Part shown: positions 12,033 through 23,118 of the stretch, one piece after another
Numbering within the stretch: the first letter of the stretch is position 1
How the letters are laid out: each line of letters opens with the position of its first letter
Assembly: GCF_000972845.2 (NCBI RefSeq)
Contig: NC_040032.1
Span: 9,522,334 to 9,586,333, forward strand
DNA length: 64,000 nucleotides
Reading direction: 5' to 3'
DNA from: Larimichthys crocea
Taxonomy: Eukaryota; Chordata; Actinopteri; Sciaenidae
The notes under the pieces: generated by a model
The model's input: the letters and a program-made list of their open reading frames with translations, nothing else
Databases searched by the model: none
What the model was told of the DNA's origin: nothing
Made by a program: the position numbers and the translations under genes

Positions 12033-13185
12033 AGTGGAACACTTAGGGGTGAGCTGCAGAGCTTTGGACTATGTAAAATAATGGACGACCAACAGTAAAT
12101 ATAAAAATAAGTGTGTGCATGATCTGGACTGATTGGATAGTTTTAGATCAGCAAGCATTGAAGGAAATGACTTCCACCACATCAGCCTTTTTGTTTTTAA
12201 AAATGTTACTTAAGTTTTATATGGATGACTCTAATTTGGCCACATTGGCCGCTAAATATCTCCTCCTACCCACATGCACACACCCGTTCATACAGTATAC
12301 GGTATCATAGTCCATGCTGACATCGTCTTTGGGGTCATGCCAGGCACAGATTAATCCTCAATATACTCACCATTGTAAGAGGCGATGAGTCTCGAATTAT
12401 CTTAAACTTTTCTTACTTTTTTTTTTGTGTGGCTTGTTCGTACAAGTCAGATTCACCAAACTGTCTTAACTGCACACCTTTAGTGCAGTTAATCATTTGG
12501 GAGATTTGCATAACCAACTCTTTATACCTGTTCTGCACATTGGACGCTTATTGTTGATAATATAATAGTCAACAATGTTGAGACAGGTCACGGTTTCCTT
12601 ATATCTGGACTGTGAAATTCTCTTTTGTTGCTAAAATGATTGCATACCTGTTGTTATTATTAAGATGTTACGACAAGCAACCAAACGTTAGTGCTTCATA
12701 CATGTTTATTTCAAACACACGACTATTAAATATATTGTCTGACAGGACACACGAGCTTGAGACATTTCTGCCTTGAATTGATGGTTGAGGTTGTAAATCT
12801 CAATCTGTATAAAGAACTCTGTGAATCTTCGACATTTTACTGTAGCAACAGTCACAAACCAGCAATATTTAAAGTGTCTTTTAAACTTTTTGGTGAGATC
12901 AAACGTCTCATTTAAGTATTCTTGAAGGACCTTTTTAAAAATGTTGAGTCGCAACAGGTTTTTACTGTTTTAATGTTAATAGTAGGTAACTTGCAGACTA
13001 ATAGAACTTTGCCTACCCAAAGAATGTATTTAACATTACAGTGTCACTTTGATTATTTGACAGTATTATCTTTAAAGTGCACTAGCCAACTCACTATTAG
13101 CTTCTTTTTTTGTATGAAATGTGTTTGACAAAATGCAGTGTATGAAATTAAAGTGTTTAAAATAAAATACCAAAATAATATCTGT
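12033..13185 (+). other. dact3: dact3 3' UTR (inferred) with polyadenylation signal
   Basis: About 1.15 kb of non-coding sequence follows the stop codon. An AATAAA hexamer lies at 13161-13166, just before microsatellite DNA begins, and is the best candidate end of the transcript. The extent is inferred from the hexamer only. Confidence 0.5.
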
Positions 13186-13304
13186 GTTTTTCTTTTCAAT
13201 CAATGGAGGTTTTTGTTCAGTTCATCATGTTAGGTGTCACCAAATGGCCGGCCCGTGTAAATGCCCTCAGGCAAGACCACACACTGTGAGACAGGTAAAA
13301 CACA

Positions 13305-13306
<2 letters not shown>

Positions 13307-13361
<55 letters not shown>
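13307..13361. repeat. (CA)n microsatellite
   Basis: CA dinucleotide run of about 27 units, directly visible. Confidence 0.97.
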
Positions 13362-13362
<1 letters not shown>

Positions 13363-13832
13363 AGTCAACAGCCCTGCTGTTAGTCATGGAGGTGTTGAGT
13401 GACTGAGAGGTATGAGAGAATGGGAGTGGAGGAGGGATTGAAGAGAAGTTAACAGGAACATTTGCTTGTTCAGGAGAAACACTGAGATGTATTTTGTGTT
13501 TTAATACTTTTACATGGTTGTTTACAAGTTTTTTGAAACAATTACTGCTACTACAGCGACCATTACTACTATACAAGTATTTTACTACTACAATTACTCC
13601 TGTATCACAACAATTAAAGTAACACTACCCAGTGTTACTTTAATTTTTGTGGTATTGTTTTGTTTTTGTGATTTGTTGTCTCCAGTGTCAGAGTGTGATC
13701 CCACTGTGGTAACCATGACTACAGCTGTACTCGAGTACTTGTTCTGATTACATTACTTCTGATCAGAAACTAGCGAGTCGACGACTTTGATAACAGCCAA
13801 TCATCAACCAGGTCACCAACAGCAAAGTGCCA

Positions 13833-14280
13833 ACATGAGCTAACGAACTGAGCTAACATGAGCTAACAGCAGCTAACACTGAGCTAACATGAGCTAACAG
13901 CAGCTAACAGCAGCTAACGAACTGAGTTAACAGCAGCTAACAAACTGAGCTAATATGAGCTAACATGAGCTAACAAACTGAGCTAACATGAGCTAACAGC
14001 ACCTAACAGACTGAGCTAACATGAGCTAACAGCAGCTAACAAACTGAGCTAACATTAGCTAAGAGCAGCTAACAAACTGAGTTAACATGAGCTAAGAGCA
14101 GCTAACAGACTGAGCTAACATGAGCTAACAGCTGCTAACAAACTGAGCTAACATGAGCTAACAGCTGTTAACAAACTGAGCTAACATGAGCTAACAGCAG
14201 CTACAGCTTTCAGCGGTTTACTTCACTGTCCATCATAAACTCTGTAAATCACAGAGTTGAGTTATCTGATGAAACTATAA
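13833..14280 (+). repeat. 33-bp AGCTAA-type satellite with composite-repeat tail
   Basis: Tandem units of about 33 bp are built from GAGCTAACATGAGCTAACAG and CAGCTAACAAACT, running from 13833 to about 14207. A tail with TTCACTGTCCATCATAAACT and CTCTGTAAATCACAGAG follows. The same array-plus-tail arrangement recurs at 24863-25225 and 31522-31858, and inverted at 22201-22990. The upstream flank CAGCTGTACTCGAGTA is shared with 31170. Confidence 0.9.
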
Positions 14281-14392
14281 CTACTAAACTACTTCTGATA
14301 CTGCTGCTTGTAAAAGTAATACCAGGGTAATACTACCAATAAACGCCACATGCAGCATAAACCTGAAGAAGTCATTGAGCTCACGTACTACA

Positions 14393-14394
<2 letters not shown>

Positions 14395-14442
<48 letters not shown>
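14395..14442. repeat. (CA)n microsatellite
   Basis: CA run about 70 bp upstream of a TG run (14513-14565). On one strand the two can pair as a long imperfect hairpin. Confidence 0.95.
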
Positions 14443-14444
<2 letters not shown>

Positions 14445-14512
14445 ATCCATCACACTCAGGCTCTTATGTACAATGTTTCTAAAAAAGACGTCTGCTGATT
14501 GGCTGAAGAGGC

Positions 14513-14533
14513 TGTGTGTGTGTGTGTGTGTGT

Positions 14534-14565
<32 letters not shown>
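14513..14565. repeat. (TG)n microsatellite
   Basis: TG run with a single TCAG interruption, complementary to the CA run at 14395-14442. Confidence 0.95.
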
Positions 14566-14567
<2 letters not shown>

Positions 14568-14599
14568 CATGACATTAGGATTCAGCTCCAGCTGCCTCA

Positions 14600-17500
14600 G
14601 TTCATTAAGCGTGAGGAGAAAAGAAAGAGGAGGAGGAGCGGCTCGTGTAAGTCACCGATGCTCCCGTGGGAAACAGTGAAACCTTCTCAACTCCTGCAAC
14701 ATCGACGCTCTTCATCATCTCACCATCTATCTCACTGCGACCAACATTTTCCCAGACACTATCCTTTCACCCTCGTACCCATCTCTTCCCTCCTCCTCCT
14801 CCCTTCTTCATCCCTCCATCTGTTAGTGGTTAGCAGAAATGTGTTCCCTTCAGGGCCAGGAAACCTGTAGTATTTCCTGCTTTGCCAGAGAGAGAGGAGG
14901 AGGAGAAGGAGGAGGAGGAGGAGAACAGAGAGGCACTGAGCCTGAGGAGGAAACCCACACAGAGAAAGAGAAACAGAGAGACGGTGAGAGGACGGAGGGA
15001 GGGTTGAGTGAAGGCCTCGTGTGCATACATCTGGCTTTGATTAGCCAGACGGAGAGGGTGATGGTGAGCGCGGAGACAGAGGGGCTTTTATTTTTGGCAC
15101 TTTTGGGGGGATACAGAGTGATTGACCTATTTTTTAATCCTGCATCCTCTTTGATTTTTCCTTTTCGTCTGCTCGTTTCATTCACATCTCGAATCTTCTG
15201 GAACCGACTTTTCCTCTTTCAGACTTTCTCTGTAGACCAAAGCAGCGAGGCAGGCGGGGGGATTTAAGGTGCAGCCCCGTTTTCTACGCCACCATTTTCT
15301 ATGTTCGTTCCCCTCCAACCACAGTTTCACTCACACACACTGTATCCTCTGTCCTCTGCTCAGTGCTGAATATCAGCTCATTTTTAATCAGAGTTTATTA
15401 AGAAAACAGTATGAATTCATCACCGTCATCTTCAAGATTGCTATAGCAACAAGCTGGCCAACATCCATGTGTTACCTAGAAACTGAAGGTGAATAAGCTG
15501 CTTACAGACGATTTATTTTATCATTTTTAATCCTTTACAAACTTTGCAGAGTTTCAGTAAACACGCCACACTTCTGCCTTTGAATGTAACTGTGGTGGAG
15601 TTTGTAGAGTTTGGAGGTGTTTCAGCCACCGCCGGTTCCTCCACCAAGTTTCTCTTCATTACAGCTTAAGTAAGTACGTTTGTGGTCCAAGATCTAATCT
15701 TGGTGCTTTGTGGTTGTATAAAGTCATGATAATTGACCAGCGTTGGTGAAATACTGACGTTCCCACACGGGTCTGAGCAGGCCGTGGCGTCCAAATTGCG
15801 TTTCTTTTGTGCAGACCTCAAACGTTTGAGTCTGATGTTTAGTCTAGGATTAATGCAAAAACAAGCAAAGTCCTGAGGGGACGACAGAAGAGGAGACAAA
15901 GAGTGAAAGTCTGAGACAGTGTCAGAGTTTCTCCGATCTCTGGGAACCGTCAGCCGGCCCCTGACAGCTCCTCCCCAGGGCCCCCTCCCCCCTCAAAGAG
16001 CTTTAAATCCAGCTCTGATAAACGTGAGACAGAAAACGAGAGACAGACGTGAACGTATATATCACAGTGTTTGTGAAACACGGGCACATTTCAGGCTGGA
16101 AGCTGACCACACGACCCGCAGTGTTATTACTTCATATATTCAGATGTCAGAGACGTTTTCTGTCTGCGTTTCTGCTGACTGTGGAGCTTTCAGCGTGAGA
16201 GTCTGCAGGGAAATGAATGAACGTTTGAAACACGCTGACTCGGTTTGAAGGCTTCAGTAAAACCTCTAAACATTTAAATTTTAGATTTATTGAATGCAGA
16301 TATTTCAGACTTCTCCTGCAGCTTTTGAACGACGCTTCACTTTGTTGTGTTTCCTCTTGATGGATGCTTTCAACATGACACGACCTACACTTCTGTCATC
16401 ATCTGCGTGATGTGCTGGCCACAGATCTGGACTCATTTATGGCTTTTGCAGAATATACACAACTCTGCAGGTTAAGACTGAAACTTTAAAACAATGAGAG
16501 ACTGTCATGTCTTGAACTGTCATGTTTTCTGTTATCCTCCTGTCTTGTCTTTCAGGTCATCCCTGCTCCCTGATTACCTGCGATTACCTTCGTCTTGTCC
16601 TGTCCGGCGTCTCTTTGTCTTGTATTCTTGTTTTCTGATTACCTGATCTTCGACCTCTTGCCTGTTTTTTCTTACCATGATTTTTGCGTCACAGACTTGT
16701 ACTGTCGCCTGTATTTGTGTTTTTCTAAACCGTTTTTTAACCACCACTTTTGTCTCAGAGTCTGCATTGTGACAGAGACCACTGCAGAGTGGACAGTTTC
16801 TCTGGCTTTGATGCTTGAAAGTCTGTTTCTGCCTGAATACATAGATTGTCATTCTCAATCATTCGTTTGAAGAAAAAGACAGCTGACTAAAAGAACAAAG
16901 AGATGAGTTCAGATTTTTAATCACAGCTTCTTTCAAGCTTCTTGGCGTGCTCGCCGTCAGTTTTTCATGTTGCTGTTGGCTGACTGTGAATTTATTTACA
17001 GTCGGTTACTTGTCAACAGCTGCCAGTTAGTTACTTCATCGGTTTACAGTGTAAAGTCTGAACTAAACTTTTCATGATCAATAGCTATATTTTTAGTAGT
17101 TGTTTCTGTTGGAGGATAGTTTTTAGACTTGATCGCCTCATCAGGACCTCGACCTCTAGAAGTGACGTGCATGTAGAAATATTGATTTAAGAAATATTTG
17201 AAGTGACGTGCATGTAGAAATACTGATTTAAGAAACATTTGAAGTGACGTGCATGTAGAAATATTGATTTAGGAAACATTTGAAGTGACGTGCATGTAGA
17301 AATACTGATTTAGGAAACATTTGAAGTGACTAAGGTTTAGATACAGACTTTAAGTGGTTGTCACTGCTTTTAGGAATATATTCTCAACAGAATAAAGTAA
17401 ATTAAACGAAATATTTTCACTGTTCCCTGATTACAAATAAATAAACACATCAAGTTTTCATGCAGATTTTCAGCCAAAGTCTCTAAAAGATGAAGCTTTC

Positions 17501-19048
17501 TCTGCCTTTCATAATAAAACATCATACAGACATTATAACTTATACTACATGATGTAATTGCACTGTGTTTTATGTAACTGTGTGAATGTGTTCTGTGTTC
17601 TCACTGTGCAGCTCTGCTTCCCTCTAGAGGCCAGGTGCTGTCATCACATGAAGCCGCAGCTGTAACCTGATCGGGTTTCTTTGTTTTTCAGGGGTTAATG
17701 ACCCCTCCAGTTAACACCCAGGTTAAATTAACGGCCGCAGACCCCTTTGACTTGTTAAATTGTCAATCACTGCAGAGAAGAGAGTCGTAAGAGGGGGAAG
17801 GAGCTGGACCTGACTTCACCTTGATTTCTCGTACTAGTGTTTGTTACTCTTTGGTGTTACAGTATAGAGCATATAGTCATTCATATAATGAACATCTGCA
17901 CGAGAAACGTGGATATAAATATAACTTTATTGTTGTATGATAGCCATCTTAAAGAAACACGATACAACACGTTGGTTTCACCTTCGTCTTTAAAATAAAT
18001 CACTTCTTTATTCAGCTTTCACTCAAAGAACATTTGACATTTTCACTGTGCAGATCCTTCAACATCATTAACTTCAATGTGAGCGAGCCAGAAGACGAGA
18101 CTGGGGCTGACTTTTAGTCATTGTGCAGCCTTCAGACTGCTGCTGATGATACCACAATGATAATGTGACATTAAAAAACAAAAAAAGACAGATCATGTAC
18201 GTCTGACTTTAATTTAAGGTGCCTCGTCATCTCCTCCATCCTCTCTGATGCTTCTTTTACAATTTACTTGTGACATTTCACCAAACCGGTCCTTGGTTTC
18301 TGCTCTGGTGTTTGTTTTTAAATTATTTTTTATTCACTTATGGTTTTTTAGTTTTGCTAAATTCAGTTTTTAACACTTTGTGTTTGCATTAAAGGTGCTA
18401 TAGAAGTTTAAACGAGGCACAGCCGCCACTATGAAAACAATAAAAACACTCTTCATGCTTCAACATGTTTCAGAGCTTTCCTCTCTGCTGCCAGTTCCCA
18501 TCCAACAGAAACAGAAATGTGCAAGTGTGTCTGAGATTTTCATTGAAAGAGTAACTAAATAATGTAAAGCTAATTTTGTGAAGCAGTCCGAGTACTCTAA
18601 CACGTTACTTTATTACATATTACCCCGCAACGCTGGTGACCGACAGCTGAGAGCTGAGCCCAGCTCGTACTTGAGTCAGCAGGTGTTAATACTGTGGCTC
18701 CAACCCCCAATCACTACTCCTCAGACCGCCTCCACGTGATGTAACCAGTGCACAAAATGGGAGTGTATCCGCGATATTCAGTGAAGAAGTGGAGATGTGT
18801 CGTCCGTCTTTATATTCAGTCTTTAGTCTGGACAGGTTCAACTCCTCAGGCCGGGCGGGGCAGCCTCAGGAGGGGTGGGCGAGGCGGGTGGGGTCAGCCG
18901 AGAGAGGGACAGTTGACTCTGGGACGGTCCGATGGAAGACTTCCTGGCAACTGAGCTGCAACAGTGGAAAGACATGGTGAGGTGGTGCAGAGGAATGAAT
19001 GAACGGCCTTAAAGACAAAGTGTGGTGGTGGGCGAGAGACTCTGGTCC
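14600..19048. other. Intergenic region between dact3 and the LBH-family gene
   Basis: No supported exon. It includes a GA-rich block (about 14880-15010), a 41-bp tandem repeat (17158-17332) and a compact non-repetitive segment near 17690-17790 that could be regulatory. The minus-strand LBH-family transcript ends somewhere in its right part. An AATAAA (minus; TTTATT at 18329-18334) is one possible polyadenylation signal. Confidence 0.5.
17158..17332 (+). repeat. 41-bp tandem repeat containing TGACGT, four copies plus a partial
   Basis: The unit starts GAAGTGACGTGCATGTAGAA and continues with ATATTGATTTAAGAAACATTT. The AGTGACGTG core recurs at about 17161, 17202, 17243 and 17284, exactly 41 bp apart, and a fifth, degenerate unit follows. 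Each full unit carries a TGACGTG (CRE-half-site-like) word. Confidence 0.93.
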
Positions 19049-20621
19049 TCACCCTTCTTCTGCCCCCAACTCCTCCTGCTGTTCTCCATCCACACATCCC
19101 TCTGTGTTATCAGCTCCGCTGTCCTCCTCTTCCTCCCCTTCGACGCTGTTGCCCCTGAGGCAGCGTGGAGGCCATCGCGGCTGCCCGTTCTCCAGCTCGC
19201 TCTGCTCCGTGGGCTCCACGACTATCGAGGGGAGACGCTCCCTCTCGTAGAGGAAGTCATCCGGGTAGGAGTCGTCGTTCGTGTTGGTTTCAGGGAAGAT
19301 CTGCACGCAGAGATCAAACATGAAGTTGAACTTTAATGCTGAAGCAGCAACCTGCATCAAACCTTAGAAACTTCATGGTTGTACCTGGTAGGCTCTGCTC
19401 CCTCTTCTCTGACCCGGATCCTCCAGCTGAGATTCTGCTTGACTGAGAATAGTGTTCAGACTGCAAACACAAACAAACACACATGAAACTGGAGCTGCAA
19501 AAGAACCGCATCTGCAGATCCTTAGAACATGAGGGACCATGTTCGACGGTTCTTTAAGGAACCGCTCGACTTGAGCAGCCAGGCATCAGGAGGCTGATTA
19601 TCACCTGTCCCTGTTTACAGCTTGTTCACAGCTATGTTAGTATTTAGTACAAACGCTCAGGCGATGCCTGCAGGAAAAACAGCGCCAGATAAAGTGAAAT
19701 GTAAAGAATTAAATCACATCACTGGAGCATGAGAAGCTTCAGAAAAACTAGAAATCAGGCTCAATGATAAACAAACTATTAATCCTGGTTATTTGTCACA
19801 TTATTGTAACGTCAGTGGGACTTTTGTCAGGATCCTGTTGGTCTGATGGATCTGATCAGTCAGGATATATTCTGATAGAAAACTAAAAGTCCAGGGTGAC
19901 ACCCTCCCCTCCCCCCGGCCCTTGGGGATGAGGTGTAGGAGGAGGATGGAGTGGTGCTGGTGGTGGTTCCTTCCTTCTGTTTCTGTTAATCTGCAGGTAA
20001 GCACTTAATAACTTAACGGGCTTAATAAGTGGCTGCTTAACTCCTTAAAGAGGAAGGAAGGGATGAGAGAGGCTGGAAAGAAAAAGGAGAGACGGCCTGA
20101 GATGAAAATTATGAAGACTTCAGTTTTTACCTGTGAGGTGATAACAGACCTGACATTCTAATGATTTCTAATTAAACATATTAATGAATCACAGCTCGTT
20201 TGCACACAGAGGTAAACTCAGTGTTATGTTATTAATACTTTATTTCATTTATAAGAGCTCAAACTAAGTCAGCGGGTACTTTTCAAAGCCAACAGGTGCA
20301 ATGTGTTGCACTGACCAACTGACATGATGTTTATCATAATCTCATTTCCAGTTCTAGTTAGTTTCAGAAACCTCTTCAGTTCGATACGACACATATCTTA
20401 CCTGTGCGAGGCGGGAATGCAGCTCATCTTTACTCGATCCTGTCTTCTTTTGCAAAACTGGACTCTTCCTTCTGAAAGTCGACTTCGCTGTCAGTCACTT
20501 TTCTTTCCTTCTTCCTATCAGTCACAGGTTCAGATGCTTCTCCTCCTCCTCCTCCTCCTCCTCCTCCTCCTCTGTTTTCCTCCTCCCCTCCCTTCACTTT
20601 TTTCCCACAGTGCCCCGTCAT
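19049..20621 (-). CDS. lbhl: LBH-domain protein (limb bud and heart family)
   Basis: Three exons on the minus strand: 20621-20434, 19460-19385 and 19300-19049 (516 nt, 171 residues). The phases fit: exon 1 ends after two bases of a codon, and exon 2 supplies one base. The diagnostic LBH block lies at the exon 2/3 junction: AYQIFPE, then ERERLPSIVVEPTE and QPRWPP. It parallels the SYQIFPD / DRLPSIVVEPTE / LRWPP block of vertebrate LBH. LBH proteins are small, acidic, largely disordered nuclear cofactors acting in Wnt and heart/limb development. The tail here is Glu/Asp-rich, and exon 1 encodes a run of about ten glycines from a GGA repeat. The start was chosen at ATG 20619-20621, the first ATG of the open exon. 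Assignment to the like paralog rather than lbh itself is uncertain. Exon 1 and the promoter lie inside one arm of an inverted duplication. Confidence 0.87.
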
Positions 20622-21341
20622 GACGCACACCCTGCACACTCAGGCTTAACATCACCTTCAATTACAAACAAAGCCGTGATGTGACATGTGAGTGAGCATC
20701 AACACGAGCTGTTCATCACGCCGTGGAGATTATTTGACATTTCCCAGAATATAACCCCTGATTATTCATCATTGTGATGCCACGTTAGATTGAGGTGGTA
20801 AACACGTGACTTTGTGTGATATTCTGGGATCAGAGCTGAGTTTACATGTGGAGCACATAAGGTTATTTTAATAGGTCTGTATTGACACTTCAGCTGATCA
20901 GGCTGCAGGCACAGGAGACATTTTCTAGTCTAACCAGCAGGAGGCGCTCACACATTTAGTGTTTGGCACTGAGCATGAAGAGGCGGCAGCAGGAGTGTGT
21001 GTTTGTGATGGTTCTGCTTGTGTTTCCTGTTTTGTCTCTGTGTATTTCTGCTTCCTGCCTTTGTTTTGCTTTTGCCTTTACCTTTCACACGTGAACAGTT
21101 CAGTTTCAGACACCGAGGGGCGTCTGTCTGTCAGCCTTTTGTTTCACCAACCACTAAAAGTCAGTCCCACATTTACTCTTGTCCGGCGGCTTCTTGCTCG
21201 CTCACTCTCTCCTTTTCTCTTCTTAGCTTCCTCCGTCAGCGTCCTCTTCACTCTCTTCTCCTCTGCCATCATGTCCATAGAAGCTGCTAACCACCTCCTC
21301 TTCTTCTTCCTGGTAGTCCATAACGCCTGTTGGTACAAACA
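19523..21341 (+). repeat. Inverted duplication, arm 1
   Basis: This stretch is repeated in reverse complement at about 23090-24852. Examples are CTCGACTTGAGC near 19566 against GCTCAAGTCGAG near 24803, TTCTGTTTCTGTTAATCTGC near 19976 against its complement near 24389, and the LBH exon 1 region at 20430-20640 against 23760-23975. Identity by eye is roughly 90-95 percent, with indels. The arm contains LBH exon 1, its promoter and, at the inner end, a composite-repeat segment. Confidence 0.9.
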
Positions 21342-21545
21342 CTCAGTTCGTCAGCTTGGCCAAGCTGACGAACTGAGCTAACAGCAGCTACAGGGCCTGT
21401 AAACTTCTCTTCACACTATTTTCCACAGATCTTTTCTCGGTTGTTTTGCAGCAGCAGTTTCCTTCACTGTCCATCAGTCACATACTTGTCCTGACCCTGA
21501 GCACAAAGTCAGCTTAGGAGGGGGGGGGAGTTACACAATGCTGCT
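21085..21545 (+). repeat. Composite repeat family, copy at the inner end of arm 1
   Basis: Carries CCACTAAAAGTCAGTCCCAC, TTGTCCGGCGGCTTCTTGCT and TGGTAGTCCATAACGCCTGT, then a 36-bp palindrome and a very short AGCTAACAGCAGCTAC remnant of the satellite. It closely matches 31230-31530. Confidence 0.8.
21342..21377. repeat. Perfect 36-bp palindrome
   Basis: Reads CTCAGTTCGTCAGCTTGG on one half, followed by its exact reverse complement with no spacer. An identical palindrome lies at 31490-31525, and a longer interrupted relative lies near 23057-23118. It sits at the junction between the composite repeat body and the AGCTAA satellite. Confidence 0.95.
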
Positions 21546-22200
21546 TTAAGTACTAGTGTTGAAACGGTAAAACTGATCCAGTATCAGGGTCGATTCATCA
21601 GAAAATCTCATTTCTTGCGGTCCCGTCTGGCTCCGAAACAGGAAGCTGTGAGAAGCGATCAGTACTCGCGGCGATAGCATCACCGCTGCTTGTTTCTGCG
21701 GGAGATTTCCACGGATAAGAAACACTGTAGCAAATCCCACAGGGAGACAGAGGATGTGGTTAAGTAAACGCCACGGTTTAACTTTGATATTTCGTCACTT
21801 TCAATTATTTCATCGACGTTTTTTCAGCAGCGTTTTGTCGTCTCAGGGCCGGACTGGCCTCAGCAGCTTCAAGGACGAGAAGTGTAACCGTACCCTGCAG
21901 ATCAAAAGCCGGCCTGTCGTCGCCGACCCTCCCAGAAGAACTGCAGCAGGGCCAGATTACCTGGTCAGATGTGTCCACGAGCTCAAATTCCTGTTCTGAT
22001 AGGGCGGGTTGGTGCACGAATCACCCTCTAATCACCCCCCGAGGCGCCGTCGTATATCCCTAATGTCAACTTTCTCCAGGAAGCCTTCCAGGACTCGCTG
22101 CTACTAGAAAGAGCCGTGACTGCACTTCAATGAACATGTTGTTTACTCCTCTGACAGAGTGAGAGGTCGTCCACAACGGAGAATCTCCATGACTGCAGGC

Positions 22201-22990
22201 TGAGCTCGTGTTAGCTCAATCTGTTAGCCCGCTGTTTAGCTCATGTTAGCTCATGTTAGCTCAGTTTGTTAGCTGCTGTTAGCTCAGTTAACTCAGTCTG
22301 TTCAGCTGCTGTTAGCTCATGTTAGCTCAGTCTGTTAGCTGCTGTTAGCTCATGTTAGTCATGTTAGCTCAGTCTGTTAGCTCTGTTAGCTCAGTTTGTT
22401 AGCTGCTGTTAGCTCATGTTAGCTCAGTGTTAGCTCATGTCCTTAGCTCATGTTTAGCTCAGTCTGTTAGCTCATGTTAGCTCAGTTTGTTAGCTGCTGT
22501 TAGCTCAGGTTAGCTCAGTCTGTTAGCTGCTGTTAGCTCATGTTAGCTCAGTCTGTTAGCTGCTGTTAGCTCTGTTTGTTAGCTGCTGTTAGCTCATGTT
22601 AGCTCAGTTTGTTAGCTGCTCTTAGCTCATGTTAGCTCAGTCTGTTAGCTCTGTTAGCTCATGTTAGCTCATGTTAGCTCAGTCTGTTAGCTGCTGTTAG
22701 CTCATGTTAGCTCAGTCTGTTAGCTGCTGTTAGCTCAGTCTGTTAGCTGCTGTTGCTCTGTTAGCTCAGTCTGTTAGCTGCTGTTAGCCTCATGTTAGCT
22801 CAGTCTGTTAGCTGCTGTTAGCTCTGTTTGTTAGCTGCTTGTTAGCTCATGTTAGCTCAGTTGTTAGCTGCTCTGCTCATGTAGCTCAGTCTGTTAGCTG
22901 CTGAGCTCATGTTAGCTCAGTTGTTAGCTGTGTAGCTCATGTTTTAGCTCCTTGTTAGCTGCTATTAGCTCCGTCTGTTAGCTGCTTTTA
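22201..22990 (-). repeat. 33-bp AGCTAA-type satellite, inverted orientation
   Basis: About 790 bp of TTAGCTCAGTCTGTTAGCTG and CTGTTAGCTCATG units. It is the reverse complement of the arrays at 13833, 24863 and 31522. It is more irregular than those, with dropped bases such as GTTGCTCTG and TGTAGCTCATG. It fills the spacer of the inverted duplication. Confidence 0.93.
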
Positions 22991-23056
22991 CTCTCTGTGA
23001 TTTAGTTTATGACGGACAGTGAAGTAAACTGCTGACGCTGTAGCTGCTGTTAGATC

Positions 23057-23118
23057 CGTTCGTCAGCTTGGTGGTGAGCTCAGAGCCGCTCTGAGCTCAC
23101 CGCCAGCTGACGAACTGA
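23057..23118. repeat. Long imperfect hairpin at the spacer edge
   Basis: GTTCGTCAGCTTGG and GGTGAGCTCAGAGC pair with GCTCTGAGCTCACC and CCAGCTGACGAAC around a single-base centre. It occupies the same junction as the 36-bp palindromes but has acquired an inserted GGTGAGCTCAGAGC arm pair. Confidence 0.8.

Noticed and set aside
14839..15267. 142-codon open frame with Glu/Gly-rich start
   Set aside because: The composition comes from a GA-rich tract. No splice context, homology or conserved motif was seen.
21144..21381. Arg/Lys-rich and Ser/Leu-rich open frames, also seen at 31292-31486
   Set aside because: They are translations of the composite repeat body, which recurs with indels in other copies. 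There is no selection for a frame.
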